DNA from: Chloroflexota bacterium | GTDB lineage: Bacteria; Chloroflexota; Anaerolineae; Caldilineales; Caldilineaceae | Direction: 5' to 3' | Assembly: GCA_016861025.1 (NCBI GenBank) | Contig: BOKO01000018.1 | Span: 52,665 to 116,664, forward strand | DNA length: 64,000 nucleotides | In this document: positions 1-9,770 of the stretch, piece after piece | Layout of the letters: each line of letters begins with the position of its first letter | How positions within the stretch are numbered: the first letter of the stretch is position 1 | Notes under the pieces: generated by a model | Seen by the model: the letters and a program-made list of their open reading frames with translations, nothing else | Databases searched by the model: none | What the model was told of the DNA's origin: nothing | Program-made: the position numbers and the translations under genes

Positions 1-2
1 AC

Positions 3-1313
3 TCAACTCTTTTGCCCATTGCCAGGCGCTTCGCCGGTGATGATGCCTGGGGTGCGCCGTTGTTGTCCCTGTGCGGCGAACAATTCGGCGTTGCGACGTT
101 GGCGTTGCCAGGCTTCTTCCATGGCGCGCAGCTTTTCGTCACGATTCTTGAGCGCCTGTTGCATCCCGCTGAGCCATGAATCAGCCATCGCAGTGAAATA
201 AGCGCCGTAGGTCTCCTGCAATTTCCACATCTGATCGACGAGTGTCTCCAGCATCTTGAGATCGTGCTGCAACGGCGGAAAGCGATCGACCACTTCTTTG
301 TTGTATTTTTCCTGTTCGCTCCACAGATGCTCCTGGCGCAGTTCGGCTTTACGTCGGCGTCGCTCATAATCCTCGCGGAATTCATCCATCTCACGACGAA
401 TGCGCTCTTCTGCCAGGCGTTGCAACTCGGCAACCTGGCTTTGTTCGCGCAGGATCAGGTCCTTGAACTCCTGCATTTCGGCGACGGCGCGGCGACTGAT
501 GTCGATCTGTTGGGCAAAGTTTTGCACCCGTTCATGCACCTGCGCGATGATTGCCTTCTGTTCGTCGATGGTTTCCTGCCAGCGCGTGAGCACCTGTTCG
601 CGATCAACGATCATGACACGCGTGCGTTCCATGAACTTGACCTGGTCGTCGCGCAACTGGTCGATCATCGGCGGCAGTTTTTCGATTTCGTTGGCGGTCT
701 TGCGGATGCTTTCTTCAAGCAGCGGCAGGCGACCGGCGGTCGCTTCCGCGCGCTTAAAAAGCTCAACTGTCTCTTGCTGCAACTGAGCGATGCGTTTCGT
801 GTCGCTGGTGCGCTGCTCCACCAGGAAAGGAATCTGGCGCGTGCGTTCCTCGATCTCCTTTGCCAGGCTGCCGATCTGGTTGCGCATGCTCATGATCAGT
901 TCGCCAAGGCGCTCATCCTCTGCGATGCGCAGTTGAACTGCCTCCTCCACTCGCCCAATGCGCGGCAGTTCGCGACGCACTTCGCCGATCTCGCGGCTCA
1001 GCATCTCGCGGTCGCTCATGCGCGCGCGTTCCAGCTCGCGCTGGCCAGAGACGCGCTCTTCGTATGCACGCTCCACCAATCCGACCAGCTCGGTCTTTGT
1101 ATTCTGAATCGCCTGTTCGACCTGGTTGAAACGGCTAAGCTGCGCTTGTGTGCCGGCAAGCCGACCTTCGAGTTCTTGAATGCGCCGCGCCTGCTCGACA
1201 ATGTCGCTCGACTGTGCTTCGATGCGCTGCTGTAATCGTGCGATCTCGGCGCGGTCGCGGCGGTGCTCTTCATCGAGCCAGGTAACCATTTGGGCGAGTT
1301 GTGTTAGATCCAT
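3..1313 (-). CDS. Long coiled-coil protein, function unknown
   Basis: A 436-residue protein almost wholly predicted as alpha-helical coiled coil. Heptad-like Leu/Ile spacing and dense Glu/Arg/Gln run from about residue 15 to 410, beginning MDLTQLAQMVTWLDEEH. There is no signal peptide, membrane segment or enzymatic motif, so it is probably cytoplasmic. The C-terminal 20 residues are Gly/Pro/Thr rich and look disordered. The ATG at 1313 lies about 49 bp downstream of a good promoter, and no better start is seen. The next gene in the same direction stops 245 bp upstream, so this is likely a monocistronic unit. The composition resembles SMC/myosin-like scaffold or cell-shape proteins, but coiled-coil similarity does not assign a role. 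Gene reality is well supported by length and frame; function is not known. Confidence 0.85.
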   Translation of the reverse strand: MDLTQLAQMVTWLDEEHRRDRAEIARLQQRIEAQSSDIVEQARRIQELEGRLAGTQAQLSRFNQVEQAIQNTKTELVGLVERAYEERVSGQRELERARMSDREMLSREIGEVRRELPRIGRVEEAVQLRIAEDERLGELIMSMRNQIGSLAKEIEERTRQIPFLVEQRTSDTKRIAQLQQETVELFKRAEATAGRLPLLEESIRKTANEIEKLPPMIDQLRDDQVKFMERTRVMIVDREQVLTRWQETIDEQKAIIAQVHERVQNFAQQIDISRRAVAEMQEFKDLILREQSQVAELQRLAEERIRREMDEFREDYERRRRKAELRQEHLWSEQEKYNKEVVDRFPPLQHDLKMLETLVDQMWKLQETYGAYFTAMADSWLSGMQQALKNRDEKLRAMEEAWQRQRRNAELFAAQGQQRRTPGIITGEAPGNGQKS

Positions 1314-1361
1314 AATGATTGTTCGTTTATGTCAAAAAATAGTCGTTGTACGTAAATTGAT

Positions 1362-1389
1362 AGTATACCACTGCCGTAGTGGAACTCAA
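1362..1389 (-). promoter_or_regulatory. Sigma70-type promoter with dyad in spacer
   Basis: On the minus strand TTGAGT (1384-1389), a 16-bp spacer and TATACT (1362-1367) stand about 49 bp before the coiled-coil gene start. The spacer contains CCACT-ACGGC-AGTGG, a 5-bp inverted repeat that could bind a repressor between the -35 and -10 boxes. The rest of 1314-1557 shows no gene. Confidence 0.5.
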
Positions 1390-1557
1390 ACAGCTACTTC
1401 GACTTTCGAGAGGGGAATCACCTCATGTCTGGGAAAAGCAGGTCATCGCTTCCAGCATGACGTGACGCCACACTACGCCGGAGGCGATGATCTGCATAGC
1501 ACACTCCCAACTTGAAGCGCACCCCAACTTCTGGCGCGTTCGTGGACGATGGCGGCG

Positions 1558-2829
1558 TCATCGAAGAGCAGCGATGACGCTATCCAGGTCAAAATCTCTG
1601 CCGCTGCCCGGTTCGGTCAGGATGTGGCGCTGCAGTGTGAACAGTGCGGGCCATTTCGTTGGCGCCACTCGCATGAAGTAGGGGGCGCTGACTTGCTCCG
1701 CTCTCTGCACCAGCTCGATGCCCTGACGCACGTTGGGGGGAAGCGACGCATCGTCTGGGCTGCCAGACATCGGCGCATAGAGGCCGCTGGCGGTGACGTC
1801 GGTCTCCAGAAGCGCCCGTCCTTCCGATGAAGCCAGCAATTCGACGAACGCCAATGCCGTGTCGCGATGCGGCGCCTGTGTTGGAACCATGTAACCGATC
1901 GCCATCACGACTTCGGCGGGCGGCTGCGCAAAATCCAGGATTGGGAAAGCAAAAAAGTCGAGCGCACTGCGCTGCCGCGGGGAAAGCGACCCCTGAAACG
2001 CTGGACCCGACAACACCATTGCCGCTTGAGGTGCGCCGGCTGTGGGCGCCGCCATCGCCAGCGCATCGTCGATGCCCATCGTGCTCGATGTTGGCAGGAA
2101 ATAACCTTTTTCCACCAGCGACGCCCACAGTTCGAACGCCAGGCGAATGCGCGGATCGTCGACGCTGACATCGCCCGCCAGAAACTGCTCATGAAACGCC
2201 GGCCCGTTGAGGCGCAAGTTCAGGTAGTCGAACCAAAGCAAGCCCATGAACGGATCGTTCCCGCTGATCGCAAAGGGCGTGACGCCATTGAGCCAGAGCG
2301 TTTCGCTCAGTTGCAAAAATTCGTCCCACGTGCGCGGGGGCTGCAAGCCAAATTGCTCGAAAATCTGTTTGTTGTAATAGACGCCGTTCCAGTTGTAGCC
2401 GGTGGGCAGGTAATATTGTCGTCCGCCACGCTCGCTCAACGTCTGCAAAGCGGGATTCACTGTTTGCCCGGCGTCGGCGCCCGTCCACAGGTCGGTGAGA
2501 TCGGTCAACGTCCCGCTCGCCATGGCGTTGTCAAGAAAGTGGCCGGGCGTAATCAACATCAAATCTGGCGCGGGAGATGTCGTCAGGTATTCCTCCGGCG
2601 CGCGGTTGTACTGCTCGATGGCAAAAGAAACATGCGGGTTGGCCGCGCGAAAACGCTCGATCAGCGTCTGTTCGGCGGCGTCCAGGCCAGCAAAAGTAAC
2701 ATAACGCAACGTGATCGGTTCGGGCGTTGGCGTTGGGCCGCCGCCAAAACTGCAGGCAGCTAAAAAACCTGTGACGACAATCAAAATGGCTGCACTCCGC
2801 AACGGGGGCAGATCGAATAAGGCACTCAT
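1558..2829 (-). CDS. Extracellular sugar-binding lipoprotein (ABC importer, family 1)
   Basis: A 423-residue solute-binding protein of the carbohydrate (MalE/UgpB-like) type. Its N-terminus is a lipoprotein signal: hydrophobic stretch then LAAC lipobox, followed by a Gly/Pro/Thr linker. The mature part shows the expected pattern of sugar-binding proteins: ERFRAANPHVSF near the start, YYLPTGYNWNGVYYNK and TWDEFLQL in the middle, and a C-terminal region of short helices. I chose ATG 2829 because an in-frame ATG at 2880 lies on a TATAAT box and has no ribosome site. It is an orphan: no permease or ATPase lies beside it, so it must pair with membrane partners encoded elsewhere, or act as a sensor. 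The ligand cannot be told from sequence. Confidence 0.85.
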   Translation of the reverse strand: MSALFDLPPLRSAAILIVVTGFLAACSFGGGPTPTPEPITLRYVTFAGLDAAEQTLIERFRAANPHVSFAIEQYNRAPEEYLTTSPAPDLMLITPGHFLDNAMASGTLTDLTDLWTGADAGQTVNPALQTLSERGGRQYYLPTGYNWNGVYYNKQIFEQFGLQPPRTWDEFLQLSETLWLNGVTPFAISGNDPFMGLLWFDYLNLRLNGPAFHEQFLAGDVSVDDPRIRLAFELWASLVEKGYFLPTSSTMGIDDALAMAAPTAGAPQAAMVLSGPAFQGSLSPRQRSALDFFAFPILDFAQPPAEVVMAIGYMVPTQAPHRDTALAFVELLASSEGRALLETDVTASGLYAPMSGSPDDASLPPNVRQGIELVQRAEQVSAPYFMRVAPTKWPALFTLQRHILTEPGSGRDFDLDSVIAALR

Positions 2830-2878
2830 TAGTTTTTGGTTCTTTGCAACGAAATCAGATAGAAAGAAAGGAATAACC

Positions 2879-2907
2879 ATTATAACAATCGCCGGAGCAG
2901 ATCTTCA
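2879..2907 (-). promoter_or_regulatory. Candidate promoter of orphan sugar-binding protein
   Basis: Perfect minus-strand TATAAT at 2879-2884 with a weak TGAAGA -35 at 2902-2907 (17-bp spacer). It would start RNA near 2872, giving a leader of about 43 nt to the chosen ATG at 2829. It overlaps the longer in-frame start, which argues against that start. Confidence 0.45.
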
Positions 2908-3054
2908 GACGAATCAGTTCGTCAGCTTGCGGCGCACGGCATGTTGTGGATCGTAGCATACTCGCAGAGAAACCGGCAACCGCAACCCGTCTTTTGGGGC
3001 AGGTTGTGGTAGGCTTGCGAGGAGACAGCGCATTCTCCATTTTTCTAACTCCAG

Positions 3055-3957
3055 ATGAATATGACCATGAACAACGAACTGCGAATCGATGCCCTGCTGC
3101 CGGCTGATATGGCGGCGAAAGCCGAGACTATCGGCGTCAAGAAAGCCAATCTCGACGTGGCGAGTATGTTTGTATTGGCGGTGCTGGCTGGGGCGTTCAT
3201 CGCGCTCGGCGCCATCTTTGCAACGACGGTGACGGCGGGCGCGTTTGGCTCCACGCTGCCCGGCAACGCGACCGCGGCCACAACCTGGCCCACAGGCTGG
3301 CAGCGTCTGCTCAGTGGGCTTGTCTTCAGCCTGGGGCTGATCCTGGTCGTGGTGGGCGGCGCCGAGCTGTTCACCGGCAACAATTTGATCGTGATGGCGT
3401 GGGCGAACGGCAAGGTCAGCACCCGGTTGTTGGGATTGAACTGGCTGGTCGTCTATGTCGGCAACTTTGTCGGTTCGGTGGCGACGGCGGTGCTAATGCT
3501 ATGGACGCGACAGTACGAGTTTTCGGGAGGGCAGATCGGCTTGCAGGCGCTCACAATTGCCAACCACAAAGCCGGGCTGGATTTCTGGCAGGCGGTGATG
3601 TTGGGCATTATGTGCAACGCGCTCGTCTGTCTGGCGGTGTGGCTGACCTACAGTGCACGCTCGACCACCGATAAAATTATGGCGATTACGCCGCCGATCA
3701 CTGCGTTTGTCGCCGCTGGATTCGAGCACAGCGTCGCCAATATGTATTTCATACCGATGGGGATGTTGATCCAATCGACTGCGTCGCCAGAGTTCTGGGC
3801 GACGATCGGCAGAGCGCCCGCCGACTTCGCCAACCTGACCATGACCAACTTTCTGGTGCGTAACTTGATCCCGGTCACAATTGGCAACATCATCGGCGGG
3901 GCAGTGTTGGTCGGGGCGGTGTACTGGTTCGTCTACTTGCGTAAGCGTGGCGAGTAG
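3055..3957 (+). CDS. Formate/nitrite transporter (FNT) family channel
   Basis: A 300-residue FNT-family inner-membrane protein (FocA/NirC relatives are 260-300 residues) with six hydrophobic segments. Diagnostic motifs are visible: GGAELFTGNN after the second helix, NWLVVYVGNFVGS, GIMCNALVCLAVW, and GFEHSVANMYFIPMGM, which carries the family's conserved His. FNT channels pass formate, nitrite, hydrosulfide or similar small anions as pentamers. Three ATGs lie close together (3055, 3061, 3067) with no strong ribosome site, so the exact start is uncertain by four residues. It converges on the L-serine dehydratase gene across a hairpin. No formate- or nitrite-metabolising gene is adjacent, so the substrate is open. 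Confidence 0.92.
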   Translation: MNMTMNNELRIDALLPADMAAKAETIGVKKANLDVASMFVLAVLAGAFIALGAIFATTVTAGAFGSTLPGNATAATTWPTGWQRLLSGLVFSLGLILVVVGGAELFTGNNLIVMAWANGKVSTRLLGLNWLVVYVGNFVGSVATAVLMLWTRQYEFSGGQIGLQALTIANHKAGLDFWQAVMLGIMCNALVCLAVWLTYSARSTTDKIMAITPPITAFVAAGFEHSVANMYFIPMGMLIQSTASPEFWATIGRAPADFANLTMTNFLVRNLIPVTIGNIIGGAVLVGAVYWFVYLRKRGE

Positions 3958-4014
3958 CGTGTTTCGTGTTGCGTGGGTTGACGAGACCTTCACGAAGCAC
4001 GCAACACGCAACAT
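3957..4014. repeat. Snap-back repeat (CGTGTTGCGTG type) between convergent genes
   Basis: An 11-bp perfect stem, CGTGTTGCGTG (3965-3975) with CACGCAACACG (3998-4008), lies between the stop of the FNT gene and the stop of sdaA. It is flanked by further degenerate copies of the unit. It could end transcription from both sides. The same unit recurs at 42358-42437. Confidence 0.75.
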
Positions 4015-4016
4015 CC

Positions 4017-5393
<1,377 letters not shown>

Positions 5394-5409
5394 AGTTTTC
5401 AGCGTCCAC

Positions 5410-6471
5410 TTAACGCGTCTCCAGCCCGCACCGCCCAATCGCTTCGTCGAGGATGCGGTTGATCAGCCCTTCGTAGGTCCAGCCTGCGGCCGCCGCTTCG
5501 ATGCACAGATCGGAGTAGCCTGGATTCAGCCCTGGCAGTGGGTTGACTTCCAAAATATACGGCTTGTTGTTCTCGTGCATGTCGAGTCGAAAGTCGACGC
5601 GCGCCACATCCAGACAACCGGTGACGCGAAAGACTGCGGCCGTATACCAACGCAAATCTTCGACCAATGTTTCAGGCAGCGGGGCAGGACAGAGATAATG
5701 GAAATCTTCGGCCAGCTCAGTCTTGATGCGATTGGTGTAGATGCCCGCCTCCTCAATGGGGTACTTCCCCATATCGACTTCGAGCGCCGGGAAGATGTGC
5801 AATCCTTTGAAAATGCGCGGCGCGTTCTCATCTTCAGGCATGCGTCGCGCTGCCGGCCCGACCAGGTTGCCGACCAGCCCCATCGTGATCTCGCGACCCT
5901 CGATGAAGCGTTCAACCAGCGCCGGCTGCTCGTAGCGATCAAAGATGCGCTGAATCTGCGTGCGCAATTGCGCCTCATCATGTACGACGGACTCCGCCGA
6001 GACGCCCATGCCAGTGCCTTCGCGGCTGGGTTTGACGAACAAGGGAAATTGCAACGACGGATCGAGCGGCTCGCCGATGCGCTCGAAGACCTGGAAGGGC
6101 GGCGTGGGCAGATCGTGATAGGCGAGGACGCGCTTGGTCATCGGCTTGTCGAGCGCCAGCGCCAATGTCAGCACCTTCGAGCCGGTGTAGGGGATGCGCA
6201 TCATCTCCAGGATCGCCGGCACCTGCGCCTCGCGTGCATCGCCGAAATGCCCTTCGCAGATGTTGAAGCAAATGTCGGGCTTGAGCTTGCGCAGATTGTC
6301 GACCAGCTCGATGGCGCCTTCCAGAAAAGTCACTTCATGGTCGCGCGAACGCAGCGCGGCCATGATCGACTCAATCGTCTTTTCGGAATCCAGATCATCC
6401 CAGTGATCGGGCGACATGCCCTCCCACGTCGGCGCATTTTTCTTGAGATTCGCCAGCAGTGCAACGCGCAT
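5410..6471 (-). CDS. D-Ala-D-Ala ligase-like ATP-grasp enzyme
   Basis: A 353-residue ATP-grasp ligase related to D-alanine--D-alanine ligase. It has the substrate/ATP loop KPSREGTGMGVS (the EGSSxGV loop of Ddl, altered) and the metal-binding LEVNPLPGLNPGYSDL near the C-terminus (EVNxxPG motif). These enzymes join an amino acid carboxylate to an amine through an acyl-phosphate. It is not a convincing housekeeping Ddl: the catalytic serine loop is changed to EGTGMG and no cell-wall genes are adjacent. It lies 121 bp downstream of kamA and directly before sdaA. This suggests, as inference, ligation involving beta-lysine or another amino acid. ATG 6471 begins the conserved MRVALLANLKK; upstream in-frame sequence lies in a repeat. 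Confidence 0.88.
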   Translation of the reverse strand: MRVALLANLKKNAPTWEGMSPDHWDDLDSEKTIESIMAALRSRDHEVTFLEGAIELVDNLRKLKPDICFNICEGHFGDAREAQVPAILEMMRIPYTGSKVLTLALALDKPMTKRVLAYHDLPTPPFQVFERIGEPLDPSLQFPLFVKPSREGTGMGVSAESVVHDEAQLRTQIQRIFDRYEQPALVERFIEGREITMGLVGNLVGPAARRMPEDENAPRIFKGLHIFPALEVDMGKYPIEEAGIYTNRIKTELAEDFHYLCPAPLPETLVEDLRWYTAAVFRVTGCLDVARVDFRLDMHENNKPYILEVNPLPGLNPGYSDLCIEAAAAGWTYEGLINRILDEAIGRCGLETR

Positions 6472-6486
6472 AGAATGCCTTTCTGT

Positions 6487-6582
6487 GGAGACTGGAGATT
6501 GGAGATTGGAGATGAGGAGATTGGGGAGAGTAGATACATCTCCGTAGAGAACCGCGAAATCTCCAGTCTCCAATCTCCAATC
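6487..6582. repeat. Snap-back repeat of GGAGATT units
   Basis: A left arm of GGAGATT-type units (6487-6528) faces a right arm of the complement, CCAATCTCC units (6558-6582), giving a stem of more than 15 bp. It lies between the kamA stop and the ATP-grasp start. The same unit recurs at 22791-22818 and 23857-23999. Confidence 0.8.
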
Positions 6583-6592
6583 GCATAATCCC

Positions 6593-7912
6593 TTAAAACC
6601 CATTTGTAAATGAGTTCAATTCGAGTTTTGTATCTCGCTGGTGCGTCGCTTCAAAGCCTTCTGGCTTGATACTGAGCGCCTGTCCAGAGAGCAGCCCGCT
6701 GACGCCCGCCTGGAGGTCGGTGACGCCAGCGCGACGCTGGCAGGCGGGGCAGGTCGCCGGGTCGTGGCGGGTGTAGGTTTCGGGCTGTGTGTAGGCGCTC
6801 ATGTAGCCTTCATAGTTGCGCACCACCACGCGATCGGGCGACTGGCTGATCACGTAGTTGGGCATCACCGGAATCTTGCCGCCGCCGCCCGGCGCGTCGA
6901 TCACGTAGGTCGGCACCGCATAGCCAGAAGTGTGGCCGCGCAGCGCCTCCATGATCTCGATGCCGGTGGACACCGGCGTGCGGAAGTGGCCGGCGCCATG
7001 CACAAGGTCACACTGATAGAGATAGTAGGGGCGCACGCGGTTGATGACGAGCTTGTGCACCAGCTCCATCATTATGTTGGGGCAGTCGTTGACGCCCGCC
7101 AGCAACACGCTCTGACAGCCGAGCGGGATGCCAGCATCCGCCAGCCGCGCCAGCGCCGCTGAAACCTCTGGCGTGATCTCTTTGGGATGGTTGAAGTGGA
7201 CGTTCATCCACAGCGGGTGAAACTGACGCAGCATTTCGACCAGATCGGGCGTGATGCGCTGCGGCAGGAAAACCGGCACGCGCGAACCAATGCGAATGAT
7301 CTCAACGTGCGGAATGGCGCGCAGCCGACGCAGCAAATCTTCGAGCACCTTTTGCGGGATCGTGAGCGGGTCGCCGCCCGAGAGCAGCACATCGCGCACC
7401 TGCGGCGTGCGCGCAATGTAGGCGATCTGTGCATCGTGGGCGGCGCGGCTGAAGGTGGCGCTGGGGTCGCCGACGATGCGGCTGCGCGTGCAGTAGCGGC
7501 AGTAACTGGCGCACTGCGTCGTCACCAACATCAGCACACGGTCTGGGTAGCGATGCACCAGCCCAGGCACAGGCGAATGCGCATCCTCGCTCAGCGAATC
7601 CTCCATTTCAGCGATGAAGGGAGTCAGCTCGGCTGCCGTCGGCATGATCTGAAGCCGCACAGGGCAGCGCGGGTCATCGGGGTCCATCAGGCTGGCAAAG
7701 TAAGGCGTGACGTCGACGCGGAAATGCTCCGGCGCCGACAGGCCTGCAATCTCGTCGGGCGTCAGTTTGATGACCCTGGCGAAATCCTCGACGGTGTTGA
7801 GGCGATGGCTGAGCTGCCATCGCCAATCGTTCCATTGCGTCAGCGGCACATCCTGCCACGGTGCAGGTGGGCGCACAACTTCCTCGTTGCGCGCAAAAGC
7901 GGTGTTGAACAT
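6593..7912 (-). CDS. kamA: Lysine 2,3-aminomutase (radical SAM, PLP)
   Basis: A 439-residue KamA-family enzyme converting L-lysine to L-beta-lysine with SAM, a [4Fe-4S] cluster and PLP. The radical-SAM motif CxxxCxxC is Cys134, Cys138, Cys141 (TTQCASYCRYCTR). The PLP lysine lies in APGGGGKIPVMPNY, and a C-terminal zinc-type TCPACQ is present. Length is slightly above the usual 415-420. ATG 7912 has a good ribosome site (AAGGAAAGA, 7 nt away). It lies 31 bp after moaC in a minus-strand run. The beta-lysine acetyltransferase that normally follows KamA in osmolyte synthesis (AblB) is absent; an ATP-grasp ligase follows instead. Confidence 0.95.
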   Translation of the reverse strand: MFNTAFARNEEVVRPPAPWQDVPLTQWNDWRWQLSHRLNTVEDFARVIKLTPDEIAGLSAPEHFRVDVTPYFASLMDPDDPRCPVRLQIMPTAAELTPFIAEMEDSLSEDAHSPVPGLVHRYPDRVLMLVTTQCASYCRYCTRSRIVGDPSATFSRAAHDAQIAYIARTPQVRDVLLSGGDPLTIPQKVLEDLLRRLRAIPHVEIIRIGSRVPVFLPQRITPDLVEMLRQFHPLWMNVHFNHPKEITPEVSAALARLADAGIPLGCQSVLLAGVNDCPNIMMELVHKLVINRVRPYYLYQCDLVHGAGHFRTPVSTGIEIMEALRGHTSGYAVPTYVIDAPGGGGKIPVMPNYVISQSPDRVVVRNYEGYMSAYTQPETYTRHDPATCPACQRRAGVTDLQAGVSGLLSGQALSIKPEGFEATHQRDTKLELNSFTNGF

Positions 7913-7943
7913 AGATTCTTTCCTTTTGGCATTCACGCCGATA

Positions 7944-8429
7944 CTATCGATTATCGTCCACTTTCCAATCGCCCGACTTGCCGCCCCGTTTTTCCAACAG
8001 CCGGATGGCGCCGATCACCATCGCCTTGTCAAGCGCCTTTGCCATGTCATAGATCGTCAATGCGGCGACGCTGACCGCAGTAAGCGCCTCCATCTCCACG
8101 CCGGTCTGACCGTTGCAACGAACAGTGGCGGTGATGAGCACGCGGCTCTCCACCTCATCGATTTCGAATTCGACGGCGGCTTTGGTGAGCAGCAGCGTGT
8201 GGCAGAGTGGGATCAGTTCGGGTGTGCGCTTGGCGGCCATAATGCCAGCGATGCGCGCGGCAGCCAGCACGTCTCCTTTCGGCGTTGCGCCGTCGCGGAT
8301 TGCAGCCAGCGTCGTCGGCGTCATGCGCACCTCGCCCGCCGCCACTGCTGTACGCGTTGTCACTGCTTTTTCAGCCACATCGACCATGGTGGCGTTGCCA
8401 TATTTGTCCAAATGGGTTAGTGAGTTCAT
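7944..8429 (-). CDS. moaC: Cyclic pyranopterin monophosphate synthase
   Basis: A 161-residue MoaC (family usual about 160). It acts after MoaA in molybdenum cofactor synthesis, converting the 3',8-cyclo-GTP intermediate to cyclic pyranopterin monophosphate. Signature segments are MVDVAEKAVTTRTA, AKRTPELIPLCHTL and VEMEALTAVSVAALTIYDMAKA. ATG 8429 has GAGGACC upstream; a longer reading to 8465 adds 12 unsupported residues. It follows moeA by 39 bp. MoaA, MoaD, MoaE and Mog are not in this window. Confidence 0.96.
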   Translation of the reverse strand: MNSLTHLDKYGNATMVDVAEKAVTTRTAVAAGEVRMTPTTLAAIRDGATPKGDVLAAARIAGIMAAKRTPELIPLCHTLLLTKAAVEFEIDEVESRVLITATVRCNGQTGVEMEALTAVSVAALTIYDMAKALDKAMVIGAIRLLEKRGGKSGDWKVDDNR

Positions 8430-8468
8430 AAAGAGGTCCTCATCGAAAATTCTTACCCCTATCAAATT

Positions 8469-9755
8469 CTACACCACATCCCCAATCAGCAGCGCAGTAA
8501 CGGTTGCTCCGGCTTCAAGTACGCCCTCGCCCTGTGGCAGCTCGAGCAGCGCATTCGCCGAGCGCATGCTGAGCAGGCGGCTGCTCGCCTGGTTGCCGGT
8601 GCTGTCAGCCAGCAGCGCCCCGCGGCCTTCGTGCAGCGACATCTCCCAACGCACCGTGGCGCGATGATATTCAGGGCGATAGGGATCGAGACGCAGCGGC
8701 TGACTGAGGCAGACCTGCACGCGCGTAAGGCGCGGATTGGGCCACCCTGCCAACTTGCGCAGCGCTGGCGCGCCGAGCAGATAGAAGGTCACCAGACTGC
8801 TCACCGGGTTGCCGGGCAGGGCGAAAATCAACTTACGCCGCCCGTTGCGCTCCACCGTGGCAAAGGTGCATGGTTTACCCGGCTTCATGCGCAGGCGTCC
8901 AAAATGCACGAAGCCTGTGCGGTCGAGCAATGGTTTGAGAAGGTCGAGATTGCCCATCGACACGCCGCCCGACGTGAGCAGGATGTCTGCTTCTGTCAAG
9001 CCGCGCTCGACAGCGGATTCAATCGCGGCAGGCGCGTCACCCGCAATGCCTAGATCGACCACGACGCCCCCTAATGCTTCAACCGCAGCGGCCAATGTGG
9101 GTCGGTTGCTGTCGTGGATTTGTCCAGGGTTCAGCGGCGCGTCAGCTTCAACCAGCTCATCGCCAGTGGAGAGGATCGCCACGCGCGGAGCGGGATAAAC
9201 GCTGACCTCGGCGGCGCCGATCGTCGCCAGCAACCCGATCTCCGCTGCGCCGAGATATGCACCGGCCGGCAACACTTCCTGCCCGACAGCCACATCGTAA
9301 CCGATCGGGCGTACATCTGCGCCGGCGCTGACTCGCGCCTGAATCCGCACTTGTCGCTGGCCGACTGATGTTGCATCTTCGTTGTGCTGCGTTGCTGTAG
9401 AAAGCTCTTCGGTCTCCTCGACCATCACAACGGCGTCGGCGCCTGTTGGCAGCGGCGCGCCGGTGGTGATATAGGCGACCGTACCAGGCTGCACCGCAAA
9501 GTCGGCGATGCGCCCTGCGGTCACCTCGCCAATCACAGGATATACGCCAGGCCCGTCACTGGCGACGACGGCGTAGCCATCCTTCACCGAAGCCGGAAAG
9601 GGCGGCAGCGGCTTGGCGGCGTGTACAGCCTCGGCAAGAATGTGACGATGGGCGGCGGCAAGCGCTGTTCGCATCGGAGCGAGCGGAGCTGCCTGTTCGA
9701 GCACAATGGCAAGCGCAGTCTCGACAGCCAGCATAGGATAGGTGGATTCAGCCAT
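8469..9755 (-). CDS. moeA: Molybdopterin molybdenumtransferase
   Basis: A 428-residue MoeA that inserts molybdate into adenylylated molybdopterin. The domain order is normal: N-terminal MoeA_N with PLPPFPASVKDGYAV and VAYITTGAPLPTGADAV, the central MoCF-binding domain with AILSTGDELVEADAPL, TSGGVSMGNLDLLKP and IFALPGNPVSSLVTF, then the small C-terminal beta domain. It starts 15 bp after the stop of the I9-like gene and precedes moaC, so it probably sits in one transcript with the subtilase pair upstream and kamA downstream. Confidence 0.95.
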   Translation of the reverse strand: MAESTYPMLAVETALAIVLEQAAPLAPMRTALAAAHRHILAEAVHAAKPLPPFPASVKDGYAVVASDGPGVYPVIGEVTAGRIADFAVQPGTVAYITTGAPLPTGADAVVMVEETEELSTATQHNEDATSVGQRQVRIQARVSAGADVRPIGYDVAVGQEVLPAGAYLGAAEIGLLATIGAAEVSVYPAPRVAILSTGDELVEADAPLNPGQIHDSNRPTLAAAVEALGGVVVDLGIAGDAPAAIESAVERGLTEADILLTSGGVSMGNLDLLKPLLDRTGFVHFGRLRMKPGKPCTFATVERNGRRKLIFALPGNPVSSLVTFYLLGAPALRKLAGWPNPRLTRVQVCLSQPLRLDPYRPEYHRATVRWEMSLHEGRGALLADSTGNQASSRLLSMRSANALLELPQGEGVLEAGATVTALLIGDVV

Positions 9756-9770
9756 GATCGACTCTTACGT

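Noticed and set aside
264..1235. Plus-strand open frame of 323 codons opposite the coiled-coil gene
   Set aside because: It is the antisense shadow of a long helical gene: Leu/Phe/His-rich, without ribosome site or recognisable domain.
2830..2880. Longer start (ATG 2880) for the orphan binding protein
   Set aside because: That ATG overlaps a TATAAT box and lacks a ribosome site; the shorter form gives a normal lipoprotein signal.
5410..6471. Housekeeping D-alanine--D-alanine ligase
   Set aside because: The catalytic loop differs from Ddl and the context is amino-acid metabolism, not cell wall, so only family-level naming is safe.
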